The notes: generated from the sequence alone by a model not told the origin. Positions 1 to 8,286 are shown, counted from the first letter of the stretch. The stretch: DNA of 19,920 nucleotides from Frankiaceae bacterium (GCA_030840515.1 JAVEEJ010000131.1:1-19920); one strand, 5' to 3'. Program-made: numbers and translations.

Positions 1-748
1 GGAAGACGGCGCTGACGCTCTCTACGAGTCCGGCCACGTCGACCACCATGTCGTTCGTGTTGCCGTGCTGCCTCAGCTCGTCGTTCACCCACATCTTGAT
101 GTCCATGTCCTGAGGGTCTGGGACCTCATCGGCCGTCAGCAGCCAGGGACCGCACGGGCTCGAGCCGTCGAACCCCTTGGCGCGCCCCATCTGCACGTGC
201 ATCCACGGCTCACCTTCGGGAAGGATGAGGTCTCGAGCCGTCAGGTCCTGGATGTTCATGTACCCGGCCACGCGACCGAGTGCGGCAGCGCGTGGGATGT
301 CGGATCCGCCCTGCCCGATGACAACGGCCATCTCGGCCTCGTAGTCGAGCTCGGACGTCACGGCAGGCTTCACGATCGGATCGCGCGGCCCGACCACGTT
401 GCTCGGCGGCTTGGGCACGACGATCGGCTGGAAGGGAGGCTTGCCGCCGTTCATCCCAGCCATCTCCTGCACGTGGCTGTGGAAGTTGCCTCCGATGACC
501 ACCAACGCCCTGGGGCTCGGGACCGGCGGCCCAAGCCGGACGTCCGCGAGCCCGATCCGCGTCGCCCGAGGATCTGAGGTCAGCTCCGCGATGTGCGGAC
601 GCAGGAACGGGAGGAGGCCGAGCACGGCGTTCATCCCGGCACCCGGCAGTCCGAGGCCGTCGAGGAGGCCGCCCAGCGGGTAGATGGTGTCGCCTTCCAG
701 GACACCTGGCTGCTCGGATCCTGGGGGGCCAAAGCTGACCAGCTTCAT
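1..748 (-). CDS. Fumarylacetoacetate hydrolase (FAH) family protein, 3' end beyond window
   Basis: Read on the reverse strand from ATG at 748, with GAGGA a few bases upstream; 249 residues are visible and the C-terminus lies outside the window. The N-terminus (MKLVSFGPPGSEQPGVLEGD) resembles 2,4-diketo-3-deoxy-sugar-acid hydrolase-type FAH proteins. Family landmarks are present: the NFHSHVQEM block (His92, Glu95), the DYEAEMAVVIG metal-binding block (Glu137, Glu139), NIQDLTARD (Asp168) and the KGFDGSSPCGPWL loop near residues 191-203. FAH enzymes use Mg2+ or Mn2+ to hydrolyse C-C bonds of beta-diketo acids, or act as decarboxylases or hydratases; the exact reaction here is unknown. It is the second gene after the hydroxypyruvate isomerase-like gene, 54 bases downstream, and is probably co-transcribed with it. 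Family assignment is firm; substrate is not. Confidence 0.9.
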   Translation of the reverse strand, partial: MKLVSFGPPGSEQPGVLEGDTIYPLGGLLDGLGLPGAGMNAVLGLLPFLRPHIAELTSDPRATRIGLADVRLGPPVPSPRALVVIGGNFHSHVQEMAGMNGGKPPFQPIVVPKPPSNVVGPRDPIVKPAVTSELDYEAEMAVVIGQGGSDIPRAAALGRVAGYMNIQDLTARDLILPEGEPWMHVQMGRAKGFDGSSPCGPWLLTADEVPDPQDMDIKMWVNDELRQHGNTNDMVVDVAGLVESVSAVF

Positions 749-802
749 GGCGCAGACGTCCTCGTGTCAGGTGGGGGAAGGCGGTCCAGGACCGCCCCAT
801 GG

Positions 803-1633
803 TCAGACAAGGTTGGTCCGGTGAGGGCGCAGCCACTCGCTCGCGACCGGACTCAGGTCGTTGAGCCACCCAAGGCTGCTGGCGGCATCTCGACGAGGGA
901 AGTACTCGAGGCCGAGCCATCCGTCGTACTCGCTCGCGGCCAGCTCCTCGATGAGCGCGGCAACCGGGATGGTGCCGGTACCTGGCTCGGCTCTGCCGGG
1001 GTAGTCAGCTAGCTGCACGTGGCCGAGTGCGTCGCCGGCGGCGGAAAGCGCCGAGAGCACGCCGTCGGTCTCCTGATGAACGTGGTAGGCGTCGAACAGC
1101 ATTCGCAGCCGTGGGGGGTGGCCCAGCTCGGCCAAGGCCGACAGCACGTCGGAGGGCCGTCGGAGCAGGGGAGAGGCTCGGTCGACGCCGTTGAGCGGCT
1201 CGAGGAGGAGCAGCGGGTCGGCCGGGTCCGTAAGGCATGACAGGGCCCACTGGAGGTTGGAGAGAAGGCACTCCCACTGGGCAGACCTGGGAACACCGCT
1301 GATGCGTCGTCCGCCCAGCACGTTGATGGCGCGGGCGCCCGCCGTGCGCGCGAATTCGAGGGTCGCCGTGAAGTCCGCACGCCAGCGGGCAGCCTCACTG
1401 GGCTGACCGAGCAGGCCGAAGTCCAGGGGATCGGTGCCCCCCGACGTGTTGACGGAGGTGAGCCGAAGATCAAGCTCGACAAGCGCCGTCAGGAAGGGGC
1501 CGGCATCCGGCGGAGCCGGCGCTTCCCAGATCTCGACAGCCATGAATCCGTCGCAGGCCGCGGCACGGAGTCGCTCCACTGGGGGCTCGGCCGCGTAGAG
1601 CGTGTTGAGGTGTCCGCTCAGCCCGTGGATCAC
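803..1633 (-). CDS. Hydroxypyruvate isomerase-like sugar isomerase/epimerase (TIM barrel)
   Basis: I chose GTG at 1633 (276 residues) because GGGGAG sits six bases upstream and the protein then begins IHGLSGHLNTLYAAEP, matching the N-terminal barrel strand of Hyi-family enzymes; an upstream in-frame start at 1720 would add 29 unlike residues. Metal-binding and catalytic blocks are intact: LLLEPLN (Glu145), MLFDAYHVH (Asp181, His184), GHVQLADYPGRAEPGTG (His205 and following) and WLGLEYFP (Glu243). The string PGRAEPGTG is typical of hydroxypyruvate isomerase (Hyi) and 2-oxo-tetronate isomerase (OtnI), which interconvert 2-hydroxy-3-oxo and 3-hydroxy-2-oxo acids. Hyi/OtnI often work with 3-hydroxyisobutyrate-dehydrogenase-family partners, and one is encoded at 10971. 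It is divergent from the GntR gene and first in a two-gene minus-strand operon. Confidence 0.88.
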   Translation of the reverse strand: MIHGLSGHLNTLYAAEPPVERLRAAACDGFMAVEIWEAPAPPDAGPFLTALVELDLRLTSVNTSGGTDPLDFGLLGQPSEAARWRADFTATLEFARTAGARAINVLGGRRISGVPRSAQWECLLSNLQWALSCLTDPADPLLLLEPLNGVDRASPLLRRPSDVLSALAELGHPPRLRMLFDAYHVHQETDGVLSALSAAGDALGHVQLADYPGRAEPGTGTIPVAALIEELAASEYDGWLGLEYFPRRDAASSLGWLNDLSPVASEWLRPHRTNLV

Positions 1634-1752
1634 GCGGTGCTCCCCGGGACGCGCCGCTCTGCAGCGGAATGCCGGACCCAACGCACGGTGGATGCCGTCC
1701 CCTCCAGCCCAGGCGGCCATCGGCCGGCTCGCCGCGCACGCTCGCGCGTCGG

Positions 1753-1765
1753 ATATCAGTGATAT
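1753..1765. promoter_or_regulatory. 13-bp palindrome, candidate GntR operator
   Basis: ATATCA-G-TGATAT is a perfect 6-1-6 inverted repeat between the divergent isomerase and GntR genes. It covers the -10 box of the minus-strand promoter, so a protein bound here would block RNA polymerase. GntR/FCD regulators usually bind short palindromes in the spacer beside their own gene, so the regulator starting at 1877 is the natural candidate. Assignment to that protein is inference. Confidence 0.55.
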
Positions 1766-1787
1766 ATCTTTGCGGTTGCCGTGTCAA
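1759..1787 (-). promoter_or_regulatory. Minus-strand promoter for the isomerase-FAH operon
   Basis: Read on the reverse strand, TTGACA (1787-1782) is a perfect -35 consensus, followed after exactly 17 bases by TATCAC (1764-1759), a 4-of-6 match to TATAAT. The expected transcription start is near 1752, giving a leader of about 120 bases before the GTG at 1633. The local A+T content stands out from its GC-rich surroundings. Confidence 0.6.
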
Positions 1788-1837
1788 TCGATCCTGGCGC
1801 ACGCCGTTCGGCACCACCGGCGCCGCTCGCGCATCGA

Positions 1838-1843
1838 TAGGCT
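1838..1843 (+). promoter_or_regulatory. Possible -10 box of the GntR gene
   Basis: TAGGCT fits the actinobacterial TANNNT -10 pattern and lies 34 bases before the GTG start of the regulator gene. No convincing -35 element precedes it, so this is a weak call. Confidence 0.25.
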
Positions 1844-1876
1844 CGGCGGGCGATCGTCGTAGCCTGGGGAGGTCAC

Positions 1877-2563
1877 GTGCTCGAGCCGGGGGGCGGTGCC
1901 GCGAAGCGCCCGCTGACGGAGCACATCCACTCGCTCTTGCGCGAGGACATCCTGCACGCGCGGCTGCAACCGGGGCAGGCGATCCTCGAACCCGAGCTAG
2001 CCGCGCGGTTCGGCGTGTCGAAGACCCCCGTGCGGGAAGCGCTGCGGCTCCTTGCGCAAGAGGGATGGGTAATCGTCCTGCCGCGGAAGGGTTACCTGAT
2101 CCGGCCGCTCGGCATTGATGACCTACGTGAGGTTTTCCACCTCCGGGAGATGCTCGAGCCTGGATTCGCAGCAGAGGCCGCCTGGCGTGCGGCGAGGTAC
2201 TCGAGCGACAGCGCGCTCGGCCAATCCGTGAAGGCGCAGCGAAAAGCCGGCAAAGACCTCGACCTGGCGCTCGAGAGTGCAGCGTCCTTCCACGTTCGGA
2301 TCGCCGAACTGGGCGGCCACGCCCGGGGGGCCAAGATCATCGCGAACCTGGTGGACGAGGTGACCCGCCTGCACCACTTGATGCCCAGTCTCGAGGCGCA
2401 CATCAACTCCACGGAGGAGCTCGAGGCCCACGAGCGGATCGCCGATGCGATCCGTGCCGGAGACGAGGAGGCTGCGGAGCAGGCCATGCGCGAGCACCTG
2501 AAAGCCACGGACCTTGCCCTCGCCGGCGTGTTCGGTGTCTCCCGGCGGCGCGCGCAGTCCTGA
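1877..2563 (+). CDS. GntR-family transcriptional regulator, FCD (FadR-type) subfamily
   Basis: A GTG start at 1877 is preceded by GGGGAGG, four bases upstream. The 228-residue protein has an N-terminal winged helix-turn-helix (about 11-78), with the typical GntR string FGVSKTPVREALRLLAQEGW at 45-64 and a wing ending KGYLIRPL. The C-terminal all-helical FCD ligand domain (about 83-215) keeps the FH motif (His139) and two later histidines (His185, His207) usual for the metal site. The aspartate normally four residues before the first histidine is Ala135, so metal binding may be altered. FCD regulators commonly sense carboxylic acids and repress neighbouring catabolic genes. This one is placed to control both the divergent isomerase-FAH pair and the downstream transport-catabolic operon. 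Confidence 0.92.
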   Translation: MLEPGGGAAKRPLTEHIHSLLREDILHARLQPGQAILEPELAARFGVSKTPVREALRLLAQEGWVIVLPRKGYLIRPLGIDDLREVFHLREMLEPGFAAEAAWRAARYSSDSALGQSVKAQRKAGKDLDLALESAASFHVRIAELGGHARGAKIIANLVDEVTRLHHLMPSLEAHINSTEELEAHERIADAIRAGDEEAAEQAMREHLKATDLALAGVFGVSRRRAQS

Positions 2564-2604
2564 CGTGCCGGATGGGCTCGCCTGGCCGGCGCGATGAACC
2601 TCCC

Positions 2605-2633
2605 TTGACGGGGCGAAGGAGTCCGGCCAGAGT
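2605..2633 (+). promoter_or_regulatory. Candidate promoter of the transporter operon
   Basis: TTGACG (2605-2610) matches five of six -35 bases. At 17-base spacing the -10 position reads CAGAGT, which keeps only the conserved second A and last T. The expected start is near 2640, about 100 bases before the ATG at 2741. The rest of the 177-base spacer after the GntR gene shows only the palindrome listed separately. Confidence 0.35.
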
Positions 2634-2645
2634 GACTCGAAACAT

Positions 2646-2661
2646 CTGTGAGATCTCACAG
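2646..2661. promoter_or_regulatory. Perfect 16-bp palindrome upstream of the transporter operon
   Basis: CTGTGAGATCTCACAG equals its own reverse complement. It lies just downstream of the predicted transcription start and about 80 bases before the substrate-binding protein gene. The TGTGA/TCACA half-sites resemble Crp/GlxR sites, but the central spacing is four bases rather than the usual six. It differs in sequence from the 13-bp palindrome at 1753, so a different regulator may bind here. Confidence 0.55.
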
Positions 2662-2740
2662 CCTAGGGACCTCACGTCGAACGATCCGCAACCGAGGCCG
2701 AGTCGAGCCCAGCCACCGCCGGGCGCGAAGGGCGAGACCC

Positions 2741-4486
2741 ATGCATGAGTCCGAGGTCCGAGCGGCCATCAGGGCCGAGGTCAGGTCCTATCTGCGGAGC
2801 GCCGCCGCGAGGTATGTGCCGATGGTCGCCCTCGCACTCTCGGTCGTGCTCCTGCTCGTCGTCGTGCCCGATCGCCAACAGCCGTCGAACAGCTCCTTCC
2901 CCGGGCAGTCGGGGCTCGGGACCGGGGCGTCGCCAACGCCGGGCTCCGGGCCGGGTGGCGTCACTCCCACGCTTGGCCCGGGCGCTTCCGGCCCGGGCGT
3001 GACCGGCGGGGGAGGCACTGTCCCCGGCACCGGCCTGCCCGGGGGGACCGGTACAGGCCCCGGCGGCTCGCCCGGCGGCACGACGGGACCCTCTGCCAGC
3101 GGCGGCGTAGCAGTCAGCGGCGTCACCTGTACGGCGGGGGCGAGGCAGTTCACCTGGTCGCCCTATGCGCCGATGTGCATGCCGCGCTACACCGGTCCTA
3201 ACCCGGGTGCGACCGCTCACGGCGTCACCAAGAGCGACATCACGATCGTGCTTCGCAAGCCGACCGACTGGGACTCGCTGGCCTCGTCCACGAACACTGC
3301 GACCTTCAGCCAGATCGTCCAGGACACGACCGCCCTCGTGGGCTACTTCAACACGCAGTACGAGCTGTACGGCCGCAAGGTCGTCGTGAAGACCTTCGAT
3401 GGCAAAGGCAGCTTCCTCAGCGAAGGAGCGGGACAGGGCCAGGCGACCGCGGGTGCCGACGCCCAGACCGAGTACGACATGGGCGCGTTCGCGGACGGGT
3501 TCCCGTTCTCCGTCGGTGCGTACTCGCAACAGGAGTCGGCCCACCACATCGTGCACTTCGCGCCGGGCACGAGTACGGCGGCCTACAAGGCGAACGCGCC
3601 CTATCAGTTCGGCTTGCCCGCGGGACCCGTGAACGAGATTCAGGGCACGGGTGTCGCGTCCTATGCGTGCCAGCGACTGGCCGGCATGAAGGCCGTATTC
3701 GCAGGAGATGCGGCGACGAGAGCGAGCACGAGGAAGTTCGCCGTCCTCGAGCCGGACTCAAGCGACTTCGCCGGCGGCGCCGCAGCGCTCGTGAGCGAGA
3801 TGAAGCGGGAGTGCGGAGTCACGCCGAAGGTCTACCGCTACAGCACCGACGTCACCACCGAAGCGCAGCAGGCGGTGCAGATCGTCGGGCAGCTGAAGGC
3901 CGACAGCAACACGACCGTCCTCATGCTGACCGACCCCGTCATGGTGCAGTTCATGACGCAGCAGGCATCACAGCAGCAGTACAACCCGGAGTGGGTCTTC
4001 ACCATCCTGTCGACGGTGCTGGCCCGTCAGGCCGACGCCAAGCAGATGGCGCACGCGATGGAGCTGAATCCGTGGCACGCGACGACACAGGCACCCGCCG
4101 ATCGGCTGTGCCACCGGATCTACAAGCTGGCCCGGCCGTCGGGCTCGCCCGCATCCGACCCCGGCTCGCTGGACACGGTCTGCTCGATGATGTTGGCCTT
4201 CTTCTCGGCCCTCCAGCAGGCTGGTCCCAACCTCACGCCCGCTCAGTTCTACCAGCAGTGGTTCACCCAACCCGCATCGAAGGGCCCCTCCGATTTCGGC
4301 GTCTGGGAGTACGGCCCGCAGAACTGGAGCCCTGACGCGACGTTCACCGTGACGTGGTGGAACCCGGCTGTGACCAGCAAGTACGACGGTGGCGCGGGAC
4401 AGTTCCAGACCTGTGGCAGCCTCGTCGACGCGCGCTACGTCGGTGCGCGCTTGGGCTCCGGTCAGCCGCCGTGCTTCAAGTCCTGA
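2741..4486 (+). CDS. Membrane-tethered periplasmic-type substrate-binding protein of a branched-chain-amino-acid-type ABC importer
   Basis: ATG at 2741 follows an AAGGGCGAG ribosome-binding region; an in-frame GTG at 2648 falls inside the palindrome and is less likely. The 581-residue protein starts with a charged cytoplasmic segment (1-24) and one hydrophobic helix (about 25-43). A Gly/Pro/Thr/Ser-rich linker of about 85 residues (44-128) follows, then a type-I binding-protein domain (about 129-581) resembling the Leu/Ile/Val-binding family. There is no lipobox and no convincing cleavage site after the helix, so it is probably anchored as an N-in, C-out protein and reaches its transporter through the linker. 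Cysteines at 130 and 146 and others further on could form disulfides. Its stop overlaps the preferred start of the fused transporter by 16 bases. The ligand is not predictable. Confidence 0.85.
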   Translation: MHESEVRAAIRAEVRSYLRSAAARYVPMVALALSVVLLLVVVPDRQQPSNSSFPGQSGLGTGASPTPGSGPGGVTPTLGPGASGPGVTGGGGTVPGTGLPGGTGTGPGGSPGGTTGPSASGGVAVSGVTCTAGARQFTWSPYAPMCMPRYTGPNPGATAHGVTKSDITIVLRKPTDWDSLASSTNTATFSQIVQDTTALVGYFNTQYELYGRKVVVKTFDGKGSFLSEGAGQGQATAGADAQTEYDMGAFADGFPFSVGAYSQQESAHHIVHFAPGTSTAAYKANAPYQFGLPAGPVNEIQGTGVASYACQRLAGMKAVFAGDAATRASTRKFAVLEPDSSDFAGGAAALVSEMKRECGVTPKVYRYSTDVTTEAQQAVQIVGQLKADSNTTVLMLTDPVMVQFMTQQASQQQYNPEWVFTILSTVLARQADAKQMAHAMELNPWHATTQAPADRLCHRIYKLARPSGSPASDPGSLDTVCSMMLAFFSALQQAGPNLTPAQFYQQWFTQPASKGPSDFGVWEYGPQNWSPDATFTVTWWNPAVTSKYDGGAGQFQTCGSLVDARYVGARLGSGQPPCFKS

Positions 4487-7400
4487 AGCCGCGCGTCTCA
4501 GCCGGCGAGCGCCGGCTCATGTGGTTGCCCGCAGCGGTTGCCGCCTATGGCCTCGGGTGGGTCATCCTTCCGCGGGGCCTTCCCTCCGAAGCGGTCGTGC
4601 CTGGTCTCATCTACGGCGGGCTCTCGTCGCTCACCGCCATCGGCCTCGTGCTCATCTACCGCGCGACTCGTGTGATCAACTTCGCCCAGGCGAACATGGG
4701 CGCCGTCGTGGCGACGGTGACGATCCTCGCCATCGACAGCTGGCATTGGAGCTACTGGGCGGCCGTGCCCGCAGGACTCGCGCTCTCGCTGCTCCTCGGG
4801 CAGCAGGTCGAGTTCGGGTTCATCCGCCCCTTCGCGAAGGCGCCACGCCTCATCGTCACCGTGGCGACGATCGGCGTCGCGCAGCTGATGGCCGGACTGG
4901 CCGTGATCGTGCCGAAGTGGTTCAACGGCTCACTACGCCCGGGCTCGCTGCTGCCGCTGCGATCACCGCTCGGCGTCAACTTCGAGATCGGTTCCTACCT
5001 GGTGACAGGCGATGCCGTCCTCGCGCTGGTGGCCGTTCCGCTCCTCTTGGTCGGGCTGGCCTGGTACTTCAACCGGACCGACTCCGGGGTGGCCACCCGG
5101 GGTGCGGCCGACTCCCAGGAGCGCGCGCTGCTGCTGGGCATCCCGGTGCAGCGGCTCTCCGTCATCACCTGGATGCTCGCCAGCCTGCTGTCGGCGACCG
5201 CCGCGATCCTGGCCGCCGGCGTCTCCGGGTACCAATCGACACTGCTTGGTGGGCCTGAAGCCCTGCTGCTGCCGCTGGCCGCCGCGGTGGTGGCCCGCTT
5301 CGAGAGCCTGTTGGTCGCGCTTGCGGCGAGCCTTGCACTGGGTGTTCTCCAGCAGGCCATCTTCTGGAGCTATCCGCGAAGCTCGGTCGTGGATGTCGCC
5401 CTCTTCCTGATCATCCTTGCGGCCCTGCTGGGCCGCCGGCAGACCGCCAGGCGAGTGGGTGGCGAGGATCTCGGAGGGTTCGTCGCGCTCTCGGAGCCGC
5501 GCCCCCTGCCCGCCGCAGTCGCCGAGCTTCCAGAGATTCGTTGGGGGCGGCGCGCGGGTCTGGCCCTGCTGCTGGCGATCGTCGGGTTGGGGCCGTTGTT
5601 CGTCGGCAACTCGGCGCTCGCGTTCAGCTCGTTCGTGGCCATCTTCGTCATCGTCGCGACGTCGTTGGTGGTGCTGACGGGCTGGGGCGGTCAGGTGAGC
5701 CTCGGCCAGTTCGCCTTCGTGGGGTTGGGCGCCGGCGTCACCGCGTGGTTGCTGACAAGCCACCACGCGAGCCTGCTGCTCTGCCTGCTCGCCTCTACTC
5801 TCGCCGGCTTGCTGGCGGCTGTGCTCATCGGTGTGCCCTCCCTTCGCATTCCCGGGCTCTACCTGGCGGCAGTGACGCTCGCGTTCGGGGTTCCTGCCTC
5901 CACCTTCCTGCTGAGCTCGCAGCGCTTTCCGAGCCTGGCCCCCTCGCGGGTCGACCCACCGATCCTGTTCGGTCGATACGACCTGACGAATCCCCGTGCC
6001 TACTACTACGTCTGCCTGCTCGTCGCGCTGATCGCACTCGGGTTGGCACGCAACTTCCGGACGAGTCGGAGTGGACGCAACACCATCGGAGTCCGTGACA
6101 ACGAGCGGATGGCGGCCGCGGTCTCGATCTCGCCACTGAGAACGCGGCTCATCACGTTCGCGTTCTCCGGCGGCCTTGCCGGCGCAGCGGGATGCCTGTA
6201 CGTACTGGCGTATCGCGGCATACCCCAGAACGGCTTCTCGCCGATCCTGAGCCTGCAGGCCTTCACGATGGTGATCGTCGGCGGGATGGGATCGTTGTGG
6301 GGCGGGGTCCTCGGCGCCGGATACGTGTACGGCGCGCAGTACTTCCTCGGGTCCTGGGCGCAGCTCGTCGTCACCGGCGGCGGCATCATCACGATCCTGC
6401 GCTTTGCACCAGGGGGCTTGGCCGACCTGGGTTACCGGGCCCGTAATCAGCTCGTGCTGCTCGCGCTGAAACGTCGTGGGCTGAGTGCGAACTTGCTGTT
6501 CGAGCGCACCGACGAGTCGGAGCTACCGCCGATCTGGACTCGAGCCAAGACCTACCTCCGGCGGCAAGCAGCCGCCAACCGCCCGAGGAGGAGAACGGCG
6601 AGGGCCTCGCAGCCGGCCGGCGTCCCCGGCTCTCCGTTGCTGACCTGCGAGGCAGTCACCGCCGGCTACGGCCATCTCAGGATCTTGTTCGGCGTTGAGC
6701 TCGAGGTCGCTCAGGGCGAGGTGTTTGCCCTCCTCGGCACCAACGGCGCCGGGAAGTCGACAGTCCTCAAGGTGATCGCGGGCGTCCTCCCCAGCGACGG
6801 CGGTCGTGTCCGCCTGGCGGGGGAGGACATCAGTGAGCTCAGCCCGGCGGAGCGTGTCCAGCGAGGGATCGTCCTGGTGCCCGGCGGACGTGGCGTCTTC
6901 GGGTCGCTGACCGTCGCCGAGAACCTCCGCCTCGGAGGCTGGACGCGCCGGCGCGAAGGCGACCACGCGTTCCTCGAGTCGACGATGGAATGGGTCTTCG
7001 AGCTCTTTCCCGTGCTCAGGAACCGTGCCGATCAGCGCGCCTCGCTCCTGTCGGGCGGTGAGCAGCAGATGCTGACCATCGCGCAAGCCCTGCTGTGCCG
7101 CCCCCGCCTCCTCATGATCGACGAGCTCTCGCTGGGACTGGCCCCCGTTGTCGTGAGCGAGCTGTTGGGAGTGCTGCGCACCCTCAACGAATCGGGGATC
7201 ACGGTGGTCCTCGTGGAGCAGTCCATGAACATCGCGGTGAGCGCGGCTCCACGTGCGGTCTTCCTCGAGAAGGGCGAGGTCCGCTTCAGCGGGGAAACCT
7301 CGCAACTGGCGGACAGCACGCATCTTGTGCGGTCCGTGTTCCTGAGCGACGTCAGCAGCCGGCGGAAGAGCGCGCCGGCTGTGGCTGCCGGCCCCAGCAG

Positions 7401-8286
7401 AGCCGCGACCGCCGACGTAGCTCCGGCACTGGAGGTCCGAGGCATCCGGAAGGTGTACGGAGGAGTCACTGCGGTTGACGGCCTCGACCTCAGCATTCCT
7501 GTCGGCCAGATCCTCGGCGTCATCGGAGCCAACGGCGCAGGGAAGACCACGCTGTTCGACATCATCACCGGGACGATCACTCCCGACGCGGGTCGGATCT
7601 ACATGAACGGCGCTGACGTCACGGCCAGGGGCGCCGCCGGCCGAGCCGCCCTCGGCCTAGGCCGCACGTTCCAGGATTTGCGACTGATCCCGACGATGAC
7701 GGTCGCAGAGCTCCTGTCCTTGGCCCACGAGCGGCGGCACTCCTTCAGGGACCCGGTCAGCGCCGTGCTCGGCGTGCCTGCCTCCCTGCGAGCGGAGGCC
7801 CTCGTTGCGCGCGAGGTAGCCGAGCTACTCGACGCGTTCAACCTCGACCGCTACCGCAACTCCTTCATCTCGGAGCTGTCGACCGGCACCCGCCGGGTCG
7901 TCGAACTGGCATGCGCGTCGGCGCATCAGCCATCGGTGCTGATCCTTGACGAGCCATCCAGTGGTCTCGCCCAGCGGGAGGCCGAGGCGATGACCGAGAT
8001 CCTGGTGGACATCAAGGAGCGAACCGGGGCGACGATCGCCATCATCGAGCATGACATCCCCATGATCCGCAACCTCGCGGATCAGGTGCTCTGCATGCAC
8101 CTCGGGGCTGTCATCGCCCAGGGCGTTCCTGACGATGTGCTCAGCCGCCCGGCAGTGGTCGCCTCCTACCTCGGAGTGGACGAGGTCGCCGTCGAGCGAT
8201 CGGGGGCGGGTGTGGCTCCGTCGCGGCCGGCCCGAAAGGCTCCTCCTCGTCGTTCGGCGGTCTCCGCTGCGGAGCGCGCGACATGA
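4471..8286 (+). CDS. Single-chain branched-chain-amino-acid-type ABC importer: LivH-LivM-LivF-LivG fusion
   Basis: One uninterrupted frame carries all four core subunits of a Liv-type importer. With the GTG start at 4471 (1271 residues; ATG 4519 is an alternative), the order is as follows. LivH permease, about 17-322, includes VINFAQANMGAV. LivM permease, about 360-655, has GWGGQVSLGQ at 404-413. The LivF ATPase, about 723-953, has Walker A GTNGAGKST at 756, signature SGGEQQ at 861 and Walker B MIDE with Asp884. The LivG ATPase, about 986-1240, has Walker A GANGAGKTT at 1019, Q-loop FQD, Walker B ILDE with Asp1160 and H-loop IIEHD with His1194. The LivG signature is degenerate (LSTGTRR) while LivF keeps LSGGEQQ. 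Liv systems normally use separate genes or at most partial fusions. It overlaps the binding-protein gene upstream and the secreted-protein gene downstream (ATGA). Confidence 0.93.
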   Translation: MLQVLKPRVSAGERRLMWLPAAVAAYGLGWVILPRGLPSEAVVPGLIYGGLSSLTAIGLVLIYRATRVINFAQANMGAVVATVTILAIDSWHWSYWAAVPAGLALSLLLGQQVEFGFIRPFAKAPRLIVTVATIGVAQLMAGLAVIVPKWFNGSLRPGSLLPLRSPLGVNFEIGSYLVTGDAVLALVAVPLLLVGLAWYFNRTDSGVATRGAADSQERALLLGIPVQRLSVITWMLASLLSATAAILAAGVSGYQSTLLGGPEALLLPLAAAVVARFESLLVALAASLALGVLQQAIFWSYPRSSVVDVALFLIILAALLGRRQTARRVGGEDLGGFVALSEPRPLPAAVAELPEIRWGRRAGLALLLAIVGLGPLFVGNSALAFSSFVAIFVIVATSLVVLTGWGGQVSLGQFAFVGLGAGVTAWLLTSHHASLLLCLLASTLAGLLAAVLIGVPSLRIPGLYLAAVTLAFGVPASTFLLSSQRFPSLAPSRVDPPILFGRYDLTNPRAYYYVCLLVALIALGLARNFRTSRSGRNTIGVRDNERMAAAVSISPLRTRLITFAFSGGLAGAAGCLYVLAYRGIPQNGFSPILSLQAFTMVIVGGMGSLWGGVLGAGYVYGAQYFLGSWAQLVVTGGGIITILRFAPGGLADLGYRARNQLVLLALKRRGLSANLLFERTDESELPPIWTRAKTYLRRQAAANRPRRRTARASQPAGVPGSPLLTCEAVTAGYGHLRILFGVELEVAQGEVFALLGTNGAGKSTVLKVIAGVLPSDGGRVRLAGEDISELSPAERVQRGIVLVPGGRGVFGSLTVAENLRLGGWTRRREGDHAFLESTMEWVFELFPVLRNRADQRASLLSGGEQQMLTIAQALLCRPRLLMIDELSLGLAPVVVSELLGVLRTLNESGITVVLVEQSMNIAVSAAPRAVFLEKGEVRFSGETSQLADSTHLVRSVFLSDVSSRRKSAPAVAAGPSRAATADVAPALEVRGIRKVYGGVTAVDGLDLSIPVGQILGVIGANGAGKTTLFDIITGTITPDAGRIYMNGADVTARGAAGRAALGLGRTFQDLRLIPTMTVAELLSLAHERRHSFRDPVSAVLGVPASLRAEALVAREVAELLDAFNLDRYRNSFISELSTGTRRVVELACASAHQPSVLILDEPSSGLAQREAEAMTEILVDIKERTGATIAIIEHDIPMIRNLADQVLCMHLGAVIAQGVPDDVLSRPAVVASYLGVDEVAVERSGAGVAPSRPARKAPPRRSAVSAAERAT

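Noticed and set aside
2567..2595. GCCGG/CCGGC inverted repeat after the GntR gene as a terminator
   Set aside because: Only five paired bases with a long loop and no T-run; too weak to call.
2975..3075. GC-rich repeats and hairpins (GGCCCGGGCG copies) that resemble a terminator or repeat element
   Set aside because: They lie in frame within the Gly/Pro/Thr linker of the binding protein and follow from repetitive codons; no T-run is present.
2672..3556. Minus-strand open frame of 294 codons opposite the binding-protein gene
   Set aside because: Shadow of the Gly/Pro-rich linker and the binding domain; no recognisable domain and no plausible start signal.
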